The translations under genes were made by a program, and so were the position numbers. The notes under the pieces were generated by a model, which worked only from the letters and a program-made list of their open reading frames with translations, was not told the DNA's origin and ran no database searches. DNA of 64,000 nt from contig PYSS01000083.1 in the NCBI GenBank assembly GCA_003049465.1, positions 1 to 64,000 on the forward strand. The letters are read 5' to 3'. Positions 35,959-47,023 of the stretch are shown in pieces; positions within the stretch are counted from its first letter, which is position 1, and each line of letters begins with the position of its first letter. The stretch comes from Magnaporthiopsis rhizophila (lineage: Eukaryota; Ascomycota; Sordariomycetes; Magnaporthales; Magnaporthaceae).

Positions 35959-38082
35959 ATGTTTCCCCATGGCATAGCCCGCCTTGCGCGCGGCAGCTCC
36001 GGCCGTCATCTGCAACTACGCGCCATGGCATCCTTCCCCTCCCCTCCTCGTCCCATCCGCACCGTCCCATCCCCCGGCGCCTTCCAGCCGCTGGTCCCTC
36101 CCAGCCCCGGCTCGCTCGGCCTCCCGCGCACGGCTCGCACCTACACCCGCACGCGACTCTGGGCCAAGCGCCTCCTCCTCGCCTCGGCCTTCCTGGGCGC
36201 CGGCTACGCCTTCGACAAGCAGGTTTGGGCGTCGGGCGTGGCCCGCTCGCTTCGCACCTTCGGCACGGGCCTCCTGGTCGCGCTGGATTACAAGCTGAAC
36301 TTCCGTGCCGAGCCGCTGCTGCCCTCCTTGTCCGGGTCCGCCGATGATGGCCCTCCGCCGCCCGTCGAGGACGTTCACCGCCGCAACGCCGAGCGCCTGT
36401 CGCGCCTGCTGCACGCCAACGGCGGCTTGTACCTTAAGATCGGCCAGGCCATCGCCATGCAGAGCGCCCTGCTCCCGCCCGAGTTCCAGCGCATGTTTGC
36501 CCGCATGTTCGACGACGCCCCCAGCGTCGCCTGGGAGGAGGTCGAGAAGGTCGTGCGCGAGGACTTTGGCGGCCGCTCGCCCGAGGAGGTCTTTGGTGTC
36601 AGCTTTGCTGGAGAGGAGGGCTTGGGCATCATGGAGCGCGAGGCACGGGCTAGCGCCAGCGTTGCCCAGGTCCACTGGGCTCGCCTGCCTGATGGACGGG
36701 AGGTTGCTGTCAAGATCCAGAAGCCCGACATTGCCAAGCAGATCGGCTGGGATCTGTGGTCGTTCAAGTGAGTCTTTCTGTTCTCTGTCCGGGCATGGTT
36801 ATGCGAAACACGTGGCGTACAACTACTAACCGCCTGCCCATTCCCCTGCAGAGTCGTCGCCTGGGTATACACGTGGTGGTTCGAGCTGCCGCTCTACAGC
36901 ATGGTGCCCTTCGTCACGGAGCGCCTGCAGCTCGAGACGGACTTTATCAACGAGGCCAAGAACTCGGAGACGATGAGACGACTGATCCAAGAAGAGCCGA
37001 GCCTGCACGGCCGCGTCTACGTGCCCAAGGTGTATGAGGACCTCAGCTCCAAGCGCGTCATGACCACCGAGTGGATCGAGGGCGTCCGTCTCTGGGACCG
37101 CAACGCCATCACGAACCCCTGGTACGGCGGCAATGGCAAGGGCACCCCGGGCGTCGACGGAACCCCACTTACACCTGCACCTGACATGGCCGCCGTGCGG
37201 GCTGAGCTGCGACGCAACCCCGACAGCAACCAGCTCAAGCCGGATCGCGACGTCGGCTGGAAGGGCCGACGCGGCACGGGCGGGCTCGGCCTGTCCAAGC
37301 ACGAGGTCATGAGCACCATCATCGACCTCTTCTCGGCCCAGATCTTCAAGTTCGGCGTCGTGCACTGCGATCCGCACCCGGGCAACATGTTTGTGCGCCG
37401 CCTGCCCAGCGGCCGCGCCGAGATCGTGCTTATCGACCACGGCCTCTACGTCTACATGTCCGAGACCTTCCGCCGCCAGTACGGCGAGTTCTGGCGCGCC
37501 CTCATGACCTTTGACAACGCCACCATCCAGCGCGTCTGCGCCGAGTGGGGAATCGGCGGCGCCGACCTGTTCGCCAGCGCCACGCTGATGCGGCCCTACG
37601 AGGGTGGCGACGGCACTTACCGGCGCCGTCTGCTGCTGGGCGAGGGCACCGAGCACATGACGGAGCGCGAGCGCCGCGTCGAGACGCAGCGCCGCATGAA
37701 GCTGGCCGTGCGCGAGATGCTGGCCGACGAGGAGCGCTGGCCCAAGGAGCTCATCTTCATCGGCCGCAACATGCGCATCGTCCAGGGCAACAACCAGCTC
37801 ATGGGCTCGCCCGTCAACCGCGTCAAGGTCATGGGCCGCTGGGCCAGCCGCAGCCTGGTCGAGGACCGGGGCCGCCCGTGGCGTGCGAGGCTGGCCGCCG
37901 CCTGGAGGCACTACGTCATCCTGCAGGGCGTCTTTGTAGTCTCCGACGTGCTCTTCTACTTCTTCCGCCTACGTCAGCTGCTCGGCCTTGGCGGCGGCAT
38001 GGAGGACGAGGTCGAGGCCAGGATGAAGAAGATGGCGGGTGAATACGGCGTCGAGCTGCAGCATGACGTCTTTCAGGGTTGA
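35959..38082 (+). CDS. ABC1/ADCK1-type atypical protein kinase (mitochondrial, coenzyme Q related)
   Basis: Exons 35959-36767 and 36852-38082 give about 679 residues. An Arg/Ser/Pro-rich N-terminus suggests a mitochondrial presequence, followed by one hydrophobic segment (about 71-85). All ABC1 hallmarks are visible: KIGQ at 160-163, the Ala/Ser-rich loop with QVH (229-239) in place of a glycine loop, the Lys of VAVKIQKP (252), the acidic LETDFINEAKN, HCDPHPGN at 441-448 and the DFG equivalent DHG (465-467). The insertion before HCDPHPGN and the RLWDRN motif resemble fungal relatives of yeast Mcp2/Cqd2 and human ADCK1, inner-membrane proteins affecting coenzyme Q distribution and lipid homeostasis. 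Substrate and exact orthology are inferred. Confidence 0.93.
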
Positions 38083-38764
38083 GGAGGGCCTGTCTGAGGG
38101 TTTTTTTTTCCAAGGGAAGTTCATGGGCATGATGATGACGTTGATTTTTCATTGTAAGATAGATGCGAGAAGGCACATATAGACGGAGGTGGCGTCTTTG
38201 GTGCAAGGATTTCTATGGACTGGCTAGGGGGAAACGATGCGATGCATTACGAGATATGAGCCGCACAGGCAGACAGACAGATCCATTAGAGGCGTTCTGG
38301 GGGAGCTGAACAACCATCCGGTTAATATGATCAGCCAAGACAACAGGCCACCCCTCACCCAGACAATTGGCCGTACCCCGCGGCCTCTGATACGACCAGA
38401 ACATCCTGGTAGACACTTGCAGCACACGAGAGTAGCTGGTGTTTATGCAGTTTGCTGTAATAGATAACCCACCACTTCTTCCCACACCACCACCATGACC
38501 CTGTTACGATCTTTGCTGCAACATTGACATCACCATTTTTCTCTTCTATCGGACGGTCGCCTCCATCGCCCCGAGCCATCCACGCCTCCACCCCATTCAC
38601 TACAAAAACATCAGACGTTCCATCAGGGATCCCATCAAAGATCCCATCAAAGACCCATTTAAGATACTATCAAAAATCCCATCAAAAATCCATCAAAATT
38701 CATCCTTGTATACCACAGAACAACTCTACCCTACTCTGCTCGTGGCAAGTCCTGGCCTGTAAAA
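38083..38764. other. Intergenic region with a short CCATCAAA repeat
   Basis: The leader of the next gene, 38620-38700, has five to six tandem copies of a GATCCCATCAAA-like 15-mer. Nothing else was recognised. Confidence 0.6.
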
Positions 38765-39879
38765 ATGCGTTCCCGCCCTGCCTCCAACGATATCACCTCA
38801 CTGCCGCCCGCGCTCGTCGACGGGGCGGGCAGGTTGGTTTGGTTCGCCCACCCAGGCTACGAGGACACGCCCAATTTCCTCTCTCTCCCGCGCGTCGACG
38901 ACGGCGGCGTCTGCTACGACACGGCCATCGTGGCCTGCGGCCTCCTGGCCTGCAACATGTACGACGGCTTCCTCTCGACCGACAAGGCCGGGGAGGACGT
39001 CGTCGAGCGTCCCGCCGACGACGTCCTTCGCGACCACGACCGCTACTACTACCAACTCCGGCTTCCCCCGGGGGCCGACGACCCGTACCCGCTCGTCACC
39101 AGCTTCGCGGACTGGAGCTTCCCGCACCGCAACCTCCCCGGGCCCTGGGCCAACCTGCGGCTGCAGACCAACCCGGACCTGCGGCCCACGACGGTGACGA
39201 GCCACAGGCGGGGCGGCGTCTGCGCCGTCACCAACTGCTCCTTCAGCCTCGACGTCGCCCAGTGCGTGCCCTACGACGAGCAGGAGTGGTGGGAGCTCAA
39301 CGGCATGAACGCCTACGTCGACCGCCTCGCGCTGTCGCCCTTGCACCTGCAGAACTCGTGCGCGAACCTGCTGGTCCTGCGCGCCGACGTCAGCCGGGCC
39401 CTGAACCGGTGCCACCTCTGCTTCGAGCCCAAGCTGGTCGAGGTTGGGAACAGCAACAACAACAACAACAACAACAACAACAAAGAAACCCGCCTGCTGG
39501 TCCACGTCGCCATCCCCGCGCTCGACGGCCAGCTCGCCGGCTTCTGGCACAACCGCGAGGTGCATGCCCTGCCGCCCGGGGTCTCCAAGGAGTGCCTCTT
39601 TGCCCGCTTCGCGTACACGATACTCGACCGCTCCGTGTTTACCTTTTTGTCCGAGACCACCGAGGAGCGACATCTCTGCCTCCGGGACGCCTACACCCGC
39701 GACCTGTACGTCACCATGGAGAGCGCTGCAAGCTGTCGCCGCATCGCGGCCATCGCGAGGAAGAGGAGCCCGACGCGCCGGCTGACGCCTGTTTCGCCTC
39801 CTGCTGCTGCTGCTCTGCTCCCTCCTGCTCCCATCCAGCAGCAAGGGCAGGCTGTGGCCGTGGCCCAAGGTGACGGGAC

Positions 39880-39918
<39 letters not shown>

Positions 39919-40102
39919 TGCTGGGCACAATGATGGCGATGATGGAGTCGACACCGGCAGTAGCAGCAGCACCCAGCAGCAGGTTGCCTTTGACGGCGAC
40001 GACGACGACGGCGGCGAAGATGATGACGGTGATGATGGTGATGACAGCAGCGATGAGGATTACGTGCCCCGGGGCCGTAAGCGGGCTCGGCGAGGGCACT
40101 AG
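38765..40102 (+). CDS. Degenerate HNH_2-domain protein, probably nuclease-dead
   Basis: A single exon of 445 residues. Residues of about 140-230 align by eye with the fungal HNH_2 layout (C-x-V-T, then the AxxIVP helix, W-W-x-x-N-G-M, NLLVLRAD). However, the usual AHIVP histidine position reads AQCVP (about 165-168) and the DLHxxFD histidine reads DVSRALN (about 208-214). The central Asn is kept. A poly-Asn run (231-239, from (AAC)n), a poly-Ala run (from (GCT)n), an acidic Asp/Gly stretch and a basic nuclear signal, RGRKRARR, follow. Family members are abundant in filamentous fungi with mostly unknown roles. Loss of both histidines suggests a non-catalytic, perhaps DNA-binding protein. Confidence 0.72.
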
Positions 40103-40520
40103 CCGCCGCCGGGTTTTGGTCTGAGAAAGGTAGGTCGCTGTGTGGAATTTGGACGGTGTCAAGGGTAAACGGGCTTGATATTGGGGACTATAGAGTAACC
40201 CAGTTCCATGCTCTGGCCCTTGCGCGACATTTGGCTGCTGTTTCAAAGCAGAGGCGCACGCAGCAGACCGAATTTCTTGATGTCTATATCTGTGGGGGGG
40301 GGGGGATGGTAGGGAGTTGTTGGGGGCACGAGACCGTCTGGCTCTATATATACACCTACGCTGTAAAGATATCGAGCACTCGTCGGCCTCGGCCGGACGG
40401 GGATCTAACGCGCACCGGGTCTCGATATCCTTCCCTTCCATGCCCGTAGATACCCCCTGTTGGCCCGTTCCGTTCCAACGGCTGCCTTCCAACTATACCC
40501 GTATATGAGTCGTCGGTCTC

Positions 40521-41290
40521 GAGCAGGAGCAGATATCCTCGTCCAAAAACGGCGCGCTCTTCTGTTCACTCGGTTTCTAGTCGCGGGGGTCTTTGTGGGT
40601 GAAGCAAAGCTCGATTGCTCGAGATAGGGTGATGGGACCACTCCCGCGGAAGCAGACGGCGGTCCATGGTGGAATCTGTCGTTGAGGGTCCTTTGGTTAG
40701 CCCTGCTCCCTTGGCCGGCGCCTTTCCCCCGTCCAGAAAGAAACAGGGCTAATATCTTTTATAGATGCTGCTGCCAGCTGCTGGCTCGCTAGATATATCC
40801 TCGGGCTTCAGGTCTGAGCCTGGATCTGGGTCTGTGTTCGACTTCGGGTCTGGGTCGGCCCGAGTGAGCCTTTGATCGGTCGCCTGCGTTCTCGGCCTAG
40901 GATCTGGACAGACGCTTGCGGATTCTGTAAATCCGAGGTCAGCCTGCGAATGATACAGTACGAAAGAATAGAAGGAGTAAAGTGTGCTCGTGGAGAAGGC
41001 CACGTCGGGAGTAGGCGTTGTGCGTTGGACTCACCTTGCGCGGCCGGATAACCTGGGTCCGGTTCCCATTCTGGGTCGACCCCCCGAGCGTGTGTTCGGG
41101 CGATCGTCTGCGCATCCGGCTCTGCTCCGGGTAGGCGTTTATGGGCAGGTCAGCCTATGGAAGGTCGACCGTAAGTGCGTGTCGACCGACCGACCGCGCC
41201 TTCGTCTCTGCTCTGAACGGCTGAACAGGCGCCCTGTGGGCAGGTTAGCCTGCGAAGGGCACAATACGGCGAATAGAAGGAGTAAGGCAT
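40521..41290 (+). mobile_element. Dispersed repeat family, copy A (LTR-like or non-autonomous element)
   Basis: From GAGCAGGAGCAG onward this copy matches, in order, the reverse complement of 50345-49655, including the CGGCGCGCTC, GGTTAGCCCTGCTC, GGCCGGCGCC, TTCAGGT..GAGCCTG and CATTCTGGGTCGACCC blocks. The segment GAATAGAAGGAGTAA..CGGGAG occurs twice inside it. There are no coding domains. The family name is unknown; a solo LTR or non-autonomous element is the guess. Confidence 0.7.
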
Positions 41291-41714
41291 GCTTGTGGAG
41301 GGAGCCAAGTCGGGAGCCGTGGAGGCCTACCTGCTTGGTTGGGATACATCACAAGCTGATGTCCACGAAACATGCAGTTATGTGTATTTAAAAGCCAGAT
41401 GGCTTTACCCGACATGCCAAGATAAGGCCTCTTTGCCCCCAAAGAAACGGCACTGAGAACCACGAACGAGCACCTCCTAGTTGGTATAGGTTATTGGAAC
41501 GAGCACACAGCAGCTTGTCGGGGCTCAGATCATCACTGTGTTCCATCCCCGCCTGGGCTCCATCAGGCAGCGGACCTGGGTACCTCTGTGGACGACCGTC
41601 GCTGTGGAGCCTGCAGAGTGAGAATGACGTGATGCCCAAAGACGCTCTTGAGGGGCTCGTCGTTCCTACCGCGAAAGCGCTTGCACTGAGGAATAATAGA
41701 AATTATGGACCCTT

Positions 41715-42060
41715 TGTCGAAAGCGTCAACGAATGCCCGAGGGCAGCATTTTTTTTTTTTCATACGCTGCCACGGTCCCCAAAAAAAAGTGCGCAGCACA
41801 GCAATTTTTTAGAATAAGCGGCCTGTACCACCACCACCACCAAAAAAGGGGCTTTAATCTGCAGTCATTTTACCCTCTGCATCAAGCACCCTTTCCAAGA
41901 TATCTGGCTTTTTTTTTCCTATTAATTTGGGTGTAAATTGATGTTGATTGGGTTCGTAGGGTGAGTGGTGGTGTATACCGCTTAGTTGCTGTGCTGCGCA
42001 CTTTTTTTTGGGGACCGTGGCTGCTTAGATGTCCGCGGGCGTTCAACGACGCGAGGGTGC
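41715..42060. mobile_element. Foldback (MITE-like) element built of R1 cores
   Basis: The 36 bases 41769-41804 are the exact reverse complement of 41986-42021. Weaker complementarity continues outward, with GGGCAT/GTTC..GACGC on both sides. The arm sequence contains the same GCTGTGCTGCGCA..GGGGACCGTGG core that recurs in the 31.6-34.8 kb island. There is no transposase inside. It is interpreted as a non-autonomous inverted-repeat element. Confidence 0.65.
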
Positions 42061-42577
42061 CACGGCGCACAATAGTCGGCGCCTATTCGGAGACAATGCT
42101 GAGGCTGAGCTGCTGTGACGTCTGTTTCTGGACGGCTCAACGCATCAACATGACAGGACGCAGCTCAGACGATGCGCTTGTGCGAAAGCTCTTCCTTCTT
42201 CCCTCCCTGCATGCAAAAAAAGGGTACAAGTGAAGCCTCAAGGCCCGACGCTTGGCGGCACCCGGACATCGCAATTTCGTGTGCTGAACCGCCAATCCCT
42301 CGCCACCTTGCCTGTTCGGGAACAGAGCGGTAGATCGACCAAGGCTGTGATGGCACTATTGAATATTTCCTATCCAGCTAACGCCGCCGCCAGGGGTTTC
42401 AGGCCGAACTGGTCGCCTCGACGGCGATTCCCGCTTGTCGATCATGGCATTGTCCTCGCAGATCGTCCACCGCCGCTCTTGCTGCGGTGATGGGCGGCTA
42501 GCTGCGTTGGCAATGACAGCGGGCAGTCGACGCCATCCGGCGGCTGAAAAAGCACCCAGCCAGGGCCGCGCAAGGTG

Positions 42578-42585
42578 TATATAAA
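42578..42585 (+). promoter_or_regulatory. TATA box (TATATAAA)
   Basis: A clean TATATAAA lies about 137 bases before the ATG of the secreted protein gene, at a normal distance from a start site near 42610. A TATA promoter fits a regulated, highly expressed secreted protein. Confidence 0.65.
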
Positions 42586-42721
42586 GCGTCAAGACTCCGA
42601 CAGACACAGACGCTGAGATGTTGGAACACGCAAGAGCAAACGGCCTCGTCCTCCGGTCCCTACGCTTCAAGGTGCTTCCCTTCGTTTGCACACCCACAAA
42701 CACCTCGCCTCGCTCATCACC

Positions 42722-44140
42722 ATGGCGTCGCTTCTCAAGTCCGCTGCTGTGGTGGGCATGTCGCTCGGCCTCGCTGCCGGGGCTCGCTCCCACCGGCTCG
42801 ACTCGCGAGGGCTGATCCAGCCCCGGTGGACATACGACATGTGCAACAACTGTTCTCTGTACAACGTGCCTGCGCCGGACAAGAACACCTTCAACGGGGG
42901 GCCCATCGGCAACTGGCACGCCGACAGGGACTACGACCTCTGTCTCGGCGATGCGTCGACATGCACCACCAAGTCGAAAGTGACGCTCGACTTTAACGGC
43001 CTGAACCTCTATCTCAACTTCGACAAGTGGCCGACCGGCTACGAGTACGTGGGGGCCGGGGTATTCCTCGCCCCGATGGGGGTCGGTTTCGGACCGTCGT
43101 ACCAACCGGCCCCGACGGATGTGACGCCGCAGCACACGTGCACGCTCAACCCGGACCAAACCGCCACCTGCATCGTCCCGTTCTCGACGCTGACGGGCGT
43201 CAGCAGCAACGACCCGTCGGTGCTGTTCGCGGCCATGTGCCCGCTGGGCTCGAGGCAGGCGCTCGACTTTTACATCGCCTTCTCCGGGCAGGTCAAGACG
43301 CCTTCGGGGGCGATGCAGCCGTTTACGCAGGCGTATCCCTGCAACAGCTACGTGTCTGGGCAGTGCACCTCGTACTGCACGACGTGCGACTACGCCGAGA
43401 TGTCGTACCGCTGCACCAAGTGCTACGTCCCCTGCCCTTCGTCGACGTCGTCGACGACGTCCAGCACCTCGACGACGACGTCGAGCACTTCCAGCACGTC
43501 GACGTCGACGACCGAGACCACTTCCAGCACCTCGACCACGTCGACCTCGACGACCGAGACCACTTCCAGCACAACCTCGTCGACCACCACGTCGTCGACA
43601 ACCACGACGTCCTCGTCAACCACGACGTCGACCACCGCGACCCCGACCGTTTGCAGCTACGGCACCGCCTTCGGCTACCGGAGCCAGCAGCTCAGCCCGC
43701 AGCTCAACACGCAGTCGGGCAACGGCTGCAACCGGTGGGGCTGGTACACGACGCCGACGCTGGCGCAGCTGCAGGCCGGCATCTCGGGCCGGCTGCTCGT
43801 GGGCGCGGGCGGAAACAACGTCGGCGCGGCCACCGACGTCGGCGGCTGGACGGCCGTGGCCAGCCCCACGGGCGGCGTCACCGTCACGTACACGCTCACG
43901 CCGCCCTACACGCTCGGCGAGGCCCACATCGACCTCGACTGCCTGCCCATCGACACGTGCGCGCCGGGCCAGTACACGTTCAACAGCGGCTCCCTGACGG
44001 CTTCCGGCGTGCCCGTCTACGCCAACCCCACGCCGATCCAGTACCCGGTCTGCTCGGGCGGCTCGCAGGCCTACCTGATCATCCACGGGGCGGTGCTCGT
44101 GACGCAGACCGGCGCGTGCGGCGCCGTGGTTGCCTCGTAA
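42722..44140 (+). CDS. Secreted Cys-rich, Ser/Thr-rich cell-wall type protein, two globular parts
   Basis: A single exon of 472 residues with a clear signal peptide (about 1-20, cut near AAG-ARS). Part one (about 35-240) is Cys- and Trp-containing (YDMCNNC, CLGDASTC, QCTSYCTTCDYAEMSYRC). A Ser/Thr linker with TTSSTS-type repeats (about 240-320) is likely O-glycosylated. Part two (about 320-472) contains CSYGTAFGYRS, NGCNRWGWY, a GRLLVGAGGN turn and CAPGQYTFNSG, a module I associate with fungal secreted proteins of unknown function. No GPI-like hydrophobic tail or catalytic signature was seen. The role is probably wall or extracellular; substrate binding is possible. Confidence 0.85.
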   Translation: MASLLKSAAVVGMSLGLAAGARSHRLDSRGLIQPRWTYDMCNNCSLYNVPAPDKNTFNGGPIGNWHADRDYDLCLGDASTCTTKSKVTLDFNGLNLYLNFDKWPTGYEYVGAGVFLAPMGVGFGPSYQPAPTDVTPQHTCTLNPDQTATCIVPFSTLTGVSSNDPSVLFAAMCPLGSRQALDFYIAFSGQVKTPSGAMQPFTQAYPCNSYVSGQCTSYCTTCDYAEMSYRCTKCYVPCPSSTSSTTSSTSTTTSSTSSTSTSTTETTSSTSTTSTSTTETTSSTTSSTTTSSTTTTSSSTTTSTTATPTVCSYGTAFGYRSQQLSPQLNTQSGNGCNRWGWYTTPTLAQLQAGISGRLLVGAGGNNVGAATDVGGWTAVASPTGGVTVTYTLTPPYTLGEAHIDLDCLPIDTCAPGQYTFNSGSLTASGVPVYANPTPIQYPVCSGGSQAYLIIHGAVLVTQTGACGAVVAS

Positions 44141-47023
44141 AAACGTTGGTGCTCGGCACATTCGGCCAGTCGGTTGGGGTCTGCAAGGGCTCCCCCGAAG
44201 TATTGGGATCGTCCAGCTTCCCGGGAATAGGATTGGTTTGAGACGAAGCGGTTTGGGGGAGAACATGGAAGGCTGAAGTAATTTTAATCGTGGACAAGTG
44301 AAGTAAGTGGTGCGATGCCTGTTTCTGTTCTGCTTGCTCCCCGCGCGCGTGTAGATAGTATCTTTCCCCACTGTAGTGCACAATACTGAAAGACCACTGC
44401 CTTGTTGGATATTTACTAGTATGCAGTTCGTTGTTGGATATTTTATGCAGGTTCGTTTGTTCACAAAGTTTCATAGTTGAGACTTGGATCAACATTGTGG
44501 CTGTTTTGCGGCGTGAGCTTAAAACCCCTGCCTGGGCTGCTCCGGATCCATTCATTCATTGCATCCATCCATCCCCACAATTGCAATCACGGCCGAGTGG
44601 GAACAAACATGCAGCAGCACAACAAAGGCGGCTTAAACAAAGACCGTGGAGCCGGAGAGAAAAAAAAAAAAAAAAAAAAAGGTTGCATCGCAATCGAACG
44701 CCTTTTCATGGTCCTTCCCACTGTATGGTACGGCACATTCGGCTCCGTTTCGGGGCATTCTGCTTTGACATGTGTCTCTTGCCCTTCACCAGTCCAGCTA
44801 GTCCCGTCTCGTGCCATGGGTGGGGGCGGCGGCGGCCTCATCTGATGCGATGCCCTTTGTCTAATTCCCGTGCCGGGATTCCCTGGGTTCGTGTGGCCAG
44901 TGCATGCCAATTTAAACATACCCCCTTTTTTTTCTCGGGGCTTTTTTTTTTTTGTTTTCTCTTTTTTCGTGCTCATCATTCATGTGTCGCATGTATAACA
45001 TCCTAATTAGCGGCAAGACGAAGAAGACGAGCAGGTCGGTCCAAATTTGCCAAGGCACACGGAGATGCACGCAGACGCACATCATGCGTGTCATTTTCTC
45101 GTGTTTTTTTTTTTTTTTCCCTTCTTGTGCTTCGTTCGGTCTTCGGTCTTGCGCTGGCTTTTGCTTTTCCAAGACGTGCGGGTGCCCGCCGCCCGACCGA
45201 AGCTTTTACGTCTGGGGGCGGTCCGAGGCGTGGAGATGTCCTAGATATTTTTTCTTTCTTTTCTTCTTCTTTCTTTCGTTCTTCTTCTTTCTCTCGTTCT
45301 AATGGATCCCTTATATCGTCATTGCTTCATCTCCAGCTATGGATACCAAATACCATGCCATCGGGCACTGCCCGCCCGATCAGTTGAGATTTCAAGGATC
45401 CGCCCTGCGTAGCACCCTTGTCAATGAAAAAAAAAAAAAAAAAAAAAAAAAGCCCCTGAGCATATTTCGCAGTCCCCACCCTTGCACGCCTGTGCCTTGC
45501 ATGAGCTGCACGTCGGCCCAAATTCAATTCGCCGGCCGGCGCCACCCTTTCTTTTGGTGCTGGGTCGGCATCTTGACGGACCTTGGTCTGGTCTGCTCTT
45601 CTACTTCTCCCCTTCACCTTCTCGTGCACGCTCGACATCGGGAAACGGGTGCTGTGTGTGGTACCAAACTTGAAGAGCATCTTGGGGCCAGTCTCACTTT
45701 TTTTATCACCTTCTCCTTCTTTTCCTTTTTTTCTCCTAGCCAGTAGCAGCCCGCGCGCTCAACTACAACCAGAAACCAGACGGCTTGGGTTGCGCCGCGC
45801 ATTTTCTTCGTCTTCATTTTACCAACTATTGTCACCATCATCTGGAACGAAAGCCTCGGCCTTGGTCCGTCCGCGCACTCGTTGATTTCTATTTTCGCTC
45901 TTATTTTCGTGGTTGGCGCCGCCTCTCCCGCCAACAAGCAAAAAGTGCTCGATAGGCCCGCGCTCGGACAGCGCAGACAGCTTGACGCAGTGAGTCTCCC
46001 AATCACAATCAGCCGTCTTTCCTGTGTGGCGACAGAAAGTGCCGCGCTTGGCACGGGAGCCAGTGGCACAGCGGCGCGCGCCCTCTGCGTCAGGGAAAAG
46101 GGGAGGACCCTGGTGTCGCATCCTGCCAGCGCGAGGCGTCACCAACCAATGCAGTGCGCCGCGTGTCACTCGTCTTCCTCTGTTTCTTCTCCTGCAGCGC
46201 CACCGAGCTGACCCCAAATCTGGGTTTTCAGACCAGGAAGATCCGCTAACAAGCGAGAGTTGAGCTGGAGGGGAGCCAAGAACAAGAGCCCAGCCGCGAA
46301 CGAGTCGACCTCCTTTTTACCATTACCCGAATCTGTCCGGACAGTCTTTACCTCGTACTCTTTTTCTCCAACTACTCTTTTTTTCCAACTCATTGGTTTC
46401 TGCAACATCGCATCCAAGTTCGAACCGGCATCGAATATACAATAACCGAAAAAAACTGACCTCGGATTGATTGGATTGGAGACGAGCCCAGGTAGGTCTA
46501 GCTTGGAACCCCTCTCTGACTGGCGCGACAGCCTCTGCCCAATCCCAATGCAATTCCCGTGCGCGCCTTCTGGTTGGCAGCTGTCGCCGGCGCCGTCGCG
46601 CGTCTGGGGTGGTTCGACCCCTGGCCATCGTGATCATGTAGCAGAAAGCTGTTCCTCGGTGCCCGACCTCTCGTCGCCTTGGTCCAATTGTTGTAGCTGA
46701 CAGTTTTTGCAGCCCGATCCGAAGCTTTCGTCATATTCGCGACACCACTCAGCAGCTCGAACGGCAGCAAGATCAAAGGAAGGAGCAGCACAAAGCAGCC
46801 AATCCACAGCGTTTGTCGCCCGACTGTGACGGCACCCCTGGCCAGCCACTCGACAGCTTGTGAGCCAGTGGAAATTTGTTCAGGCAAGCGCAGCCTGGTC
46901 CTGTTTCGACAGCGGTCGATCAATGGGCGAGGCCCTGTTGCGGCAGTAGCCTCCCACCACCACCACGACAGTATTTCTCGCCCGCTCTGGCGAAGCCGTC
47001 GCCGACTTCATACTATCGATACC
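44141..47023. other. 2.9 kb intergenic region and septin gene leader
   Basis: Poly-A runs lie at about 44661-44680 and 45428-45452, and a poly-T run near 44942. Two wide open frames near 44.4-45.9 kb are T-rich shadows. The region 46.8-47.0 kb is probably the untranslated leader of the septin gene. Confidence 0.55.

Larger units (their letters stand above)
40103..42577. other. Repeat-rich intergenic region
   Basis: Holds the dispersed repeat copy A (40521-41290) and the foldback element (about 41715-42060). A poly-G run lies at 40292-40302. No gene was recognised. Confidence 0.6.

Noticed and set aside
42686..44241. Alternate frame of 404 codons in the secreted protein gene
   Set aside because: It has no signal peptide, its composition is repetitive His/Asp/Arg, and it overlaps a clear gene.
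44431..45006. Plus-strand frame of 191 codons
   Set aside because: It depends on poly-A and poly-T runs (Lys and Phe stretches) and has no protein features.
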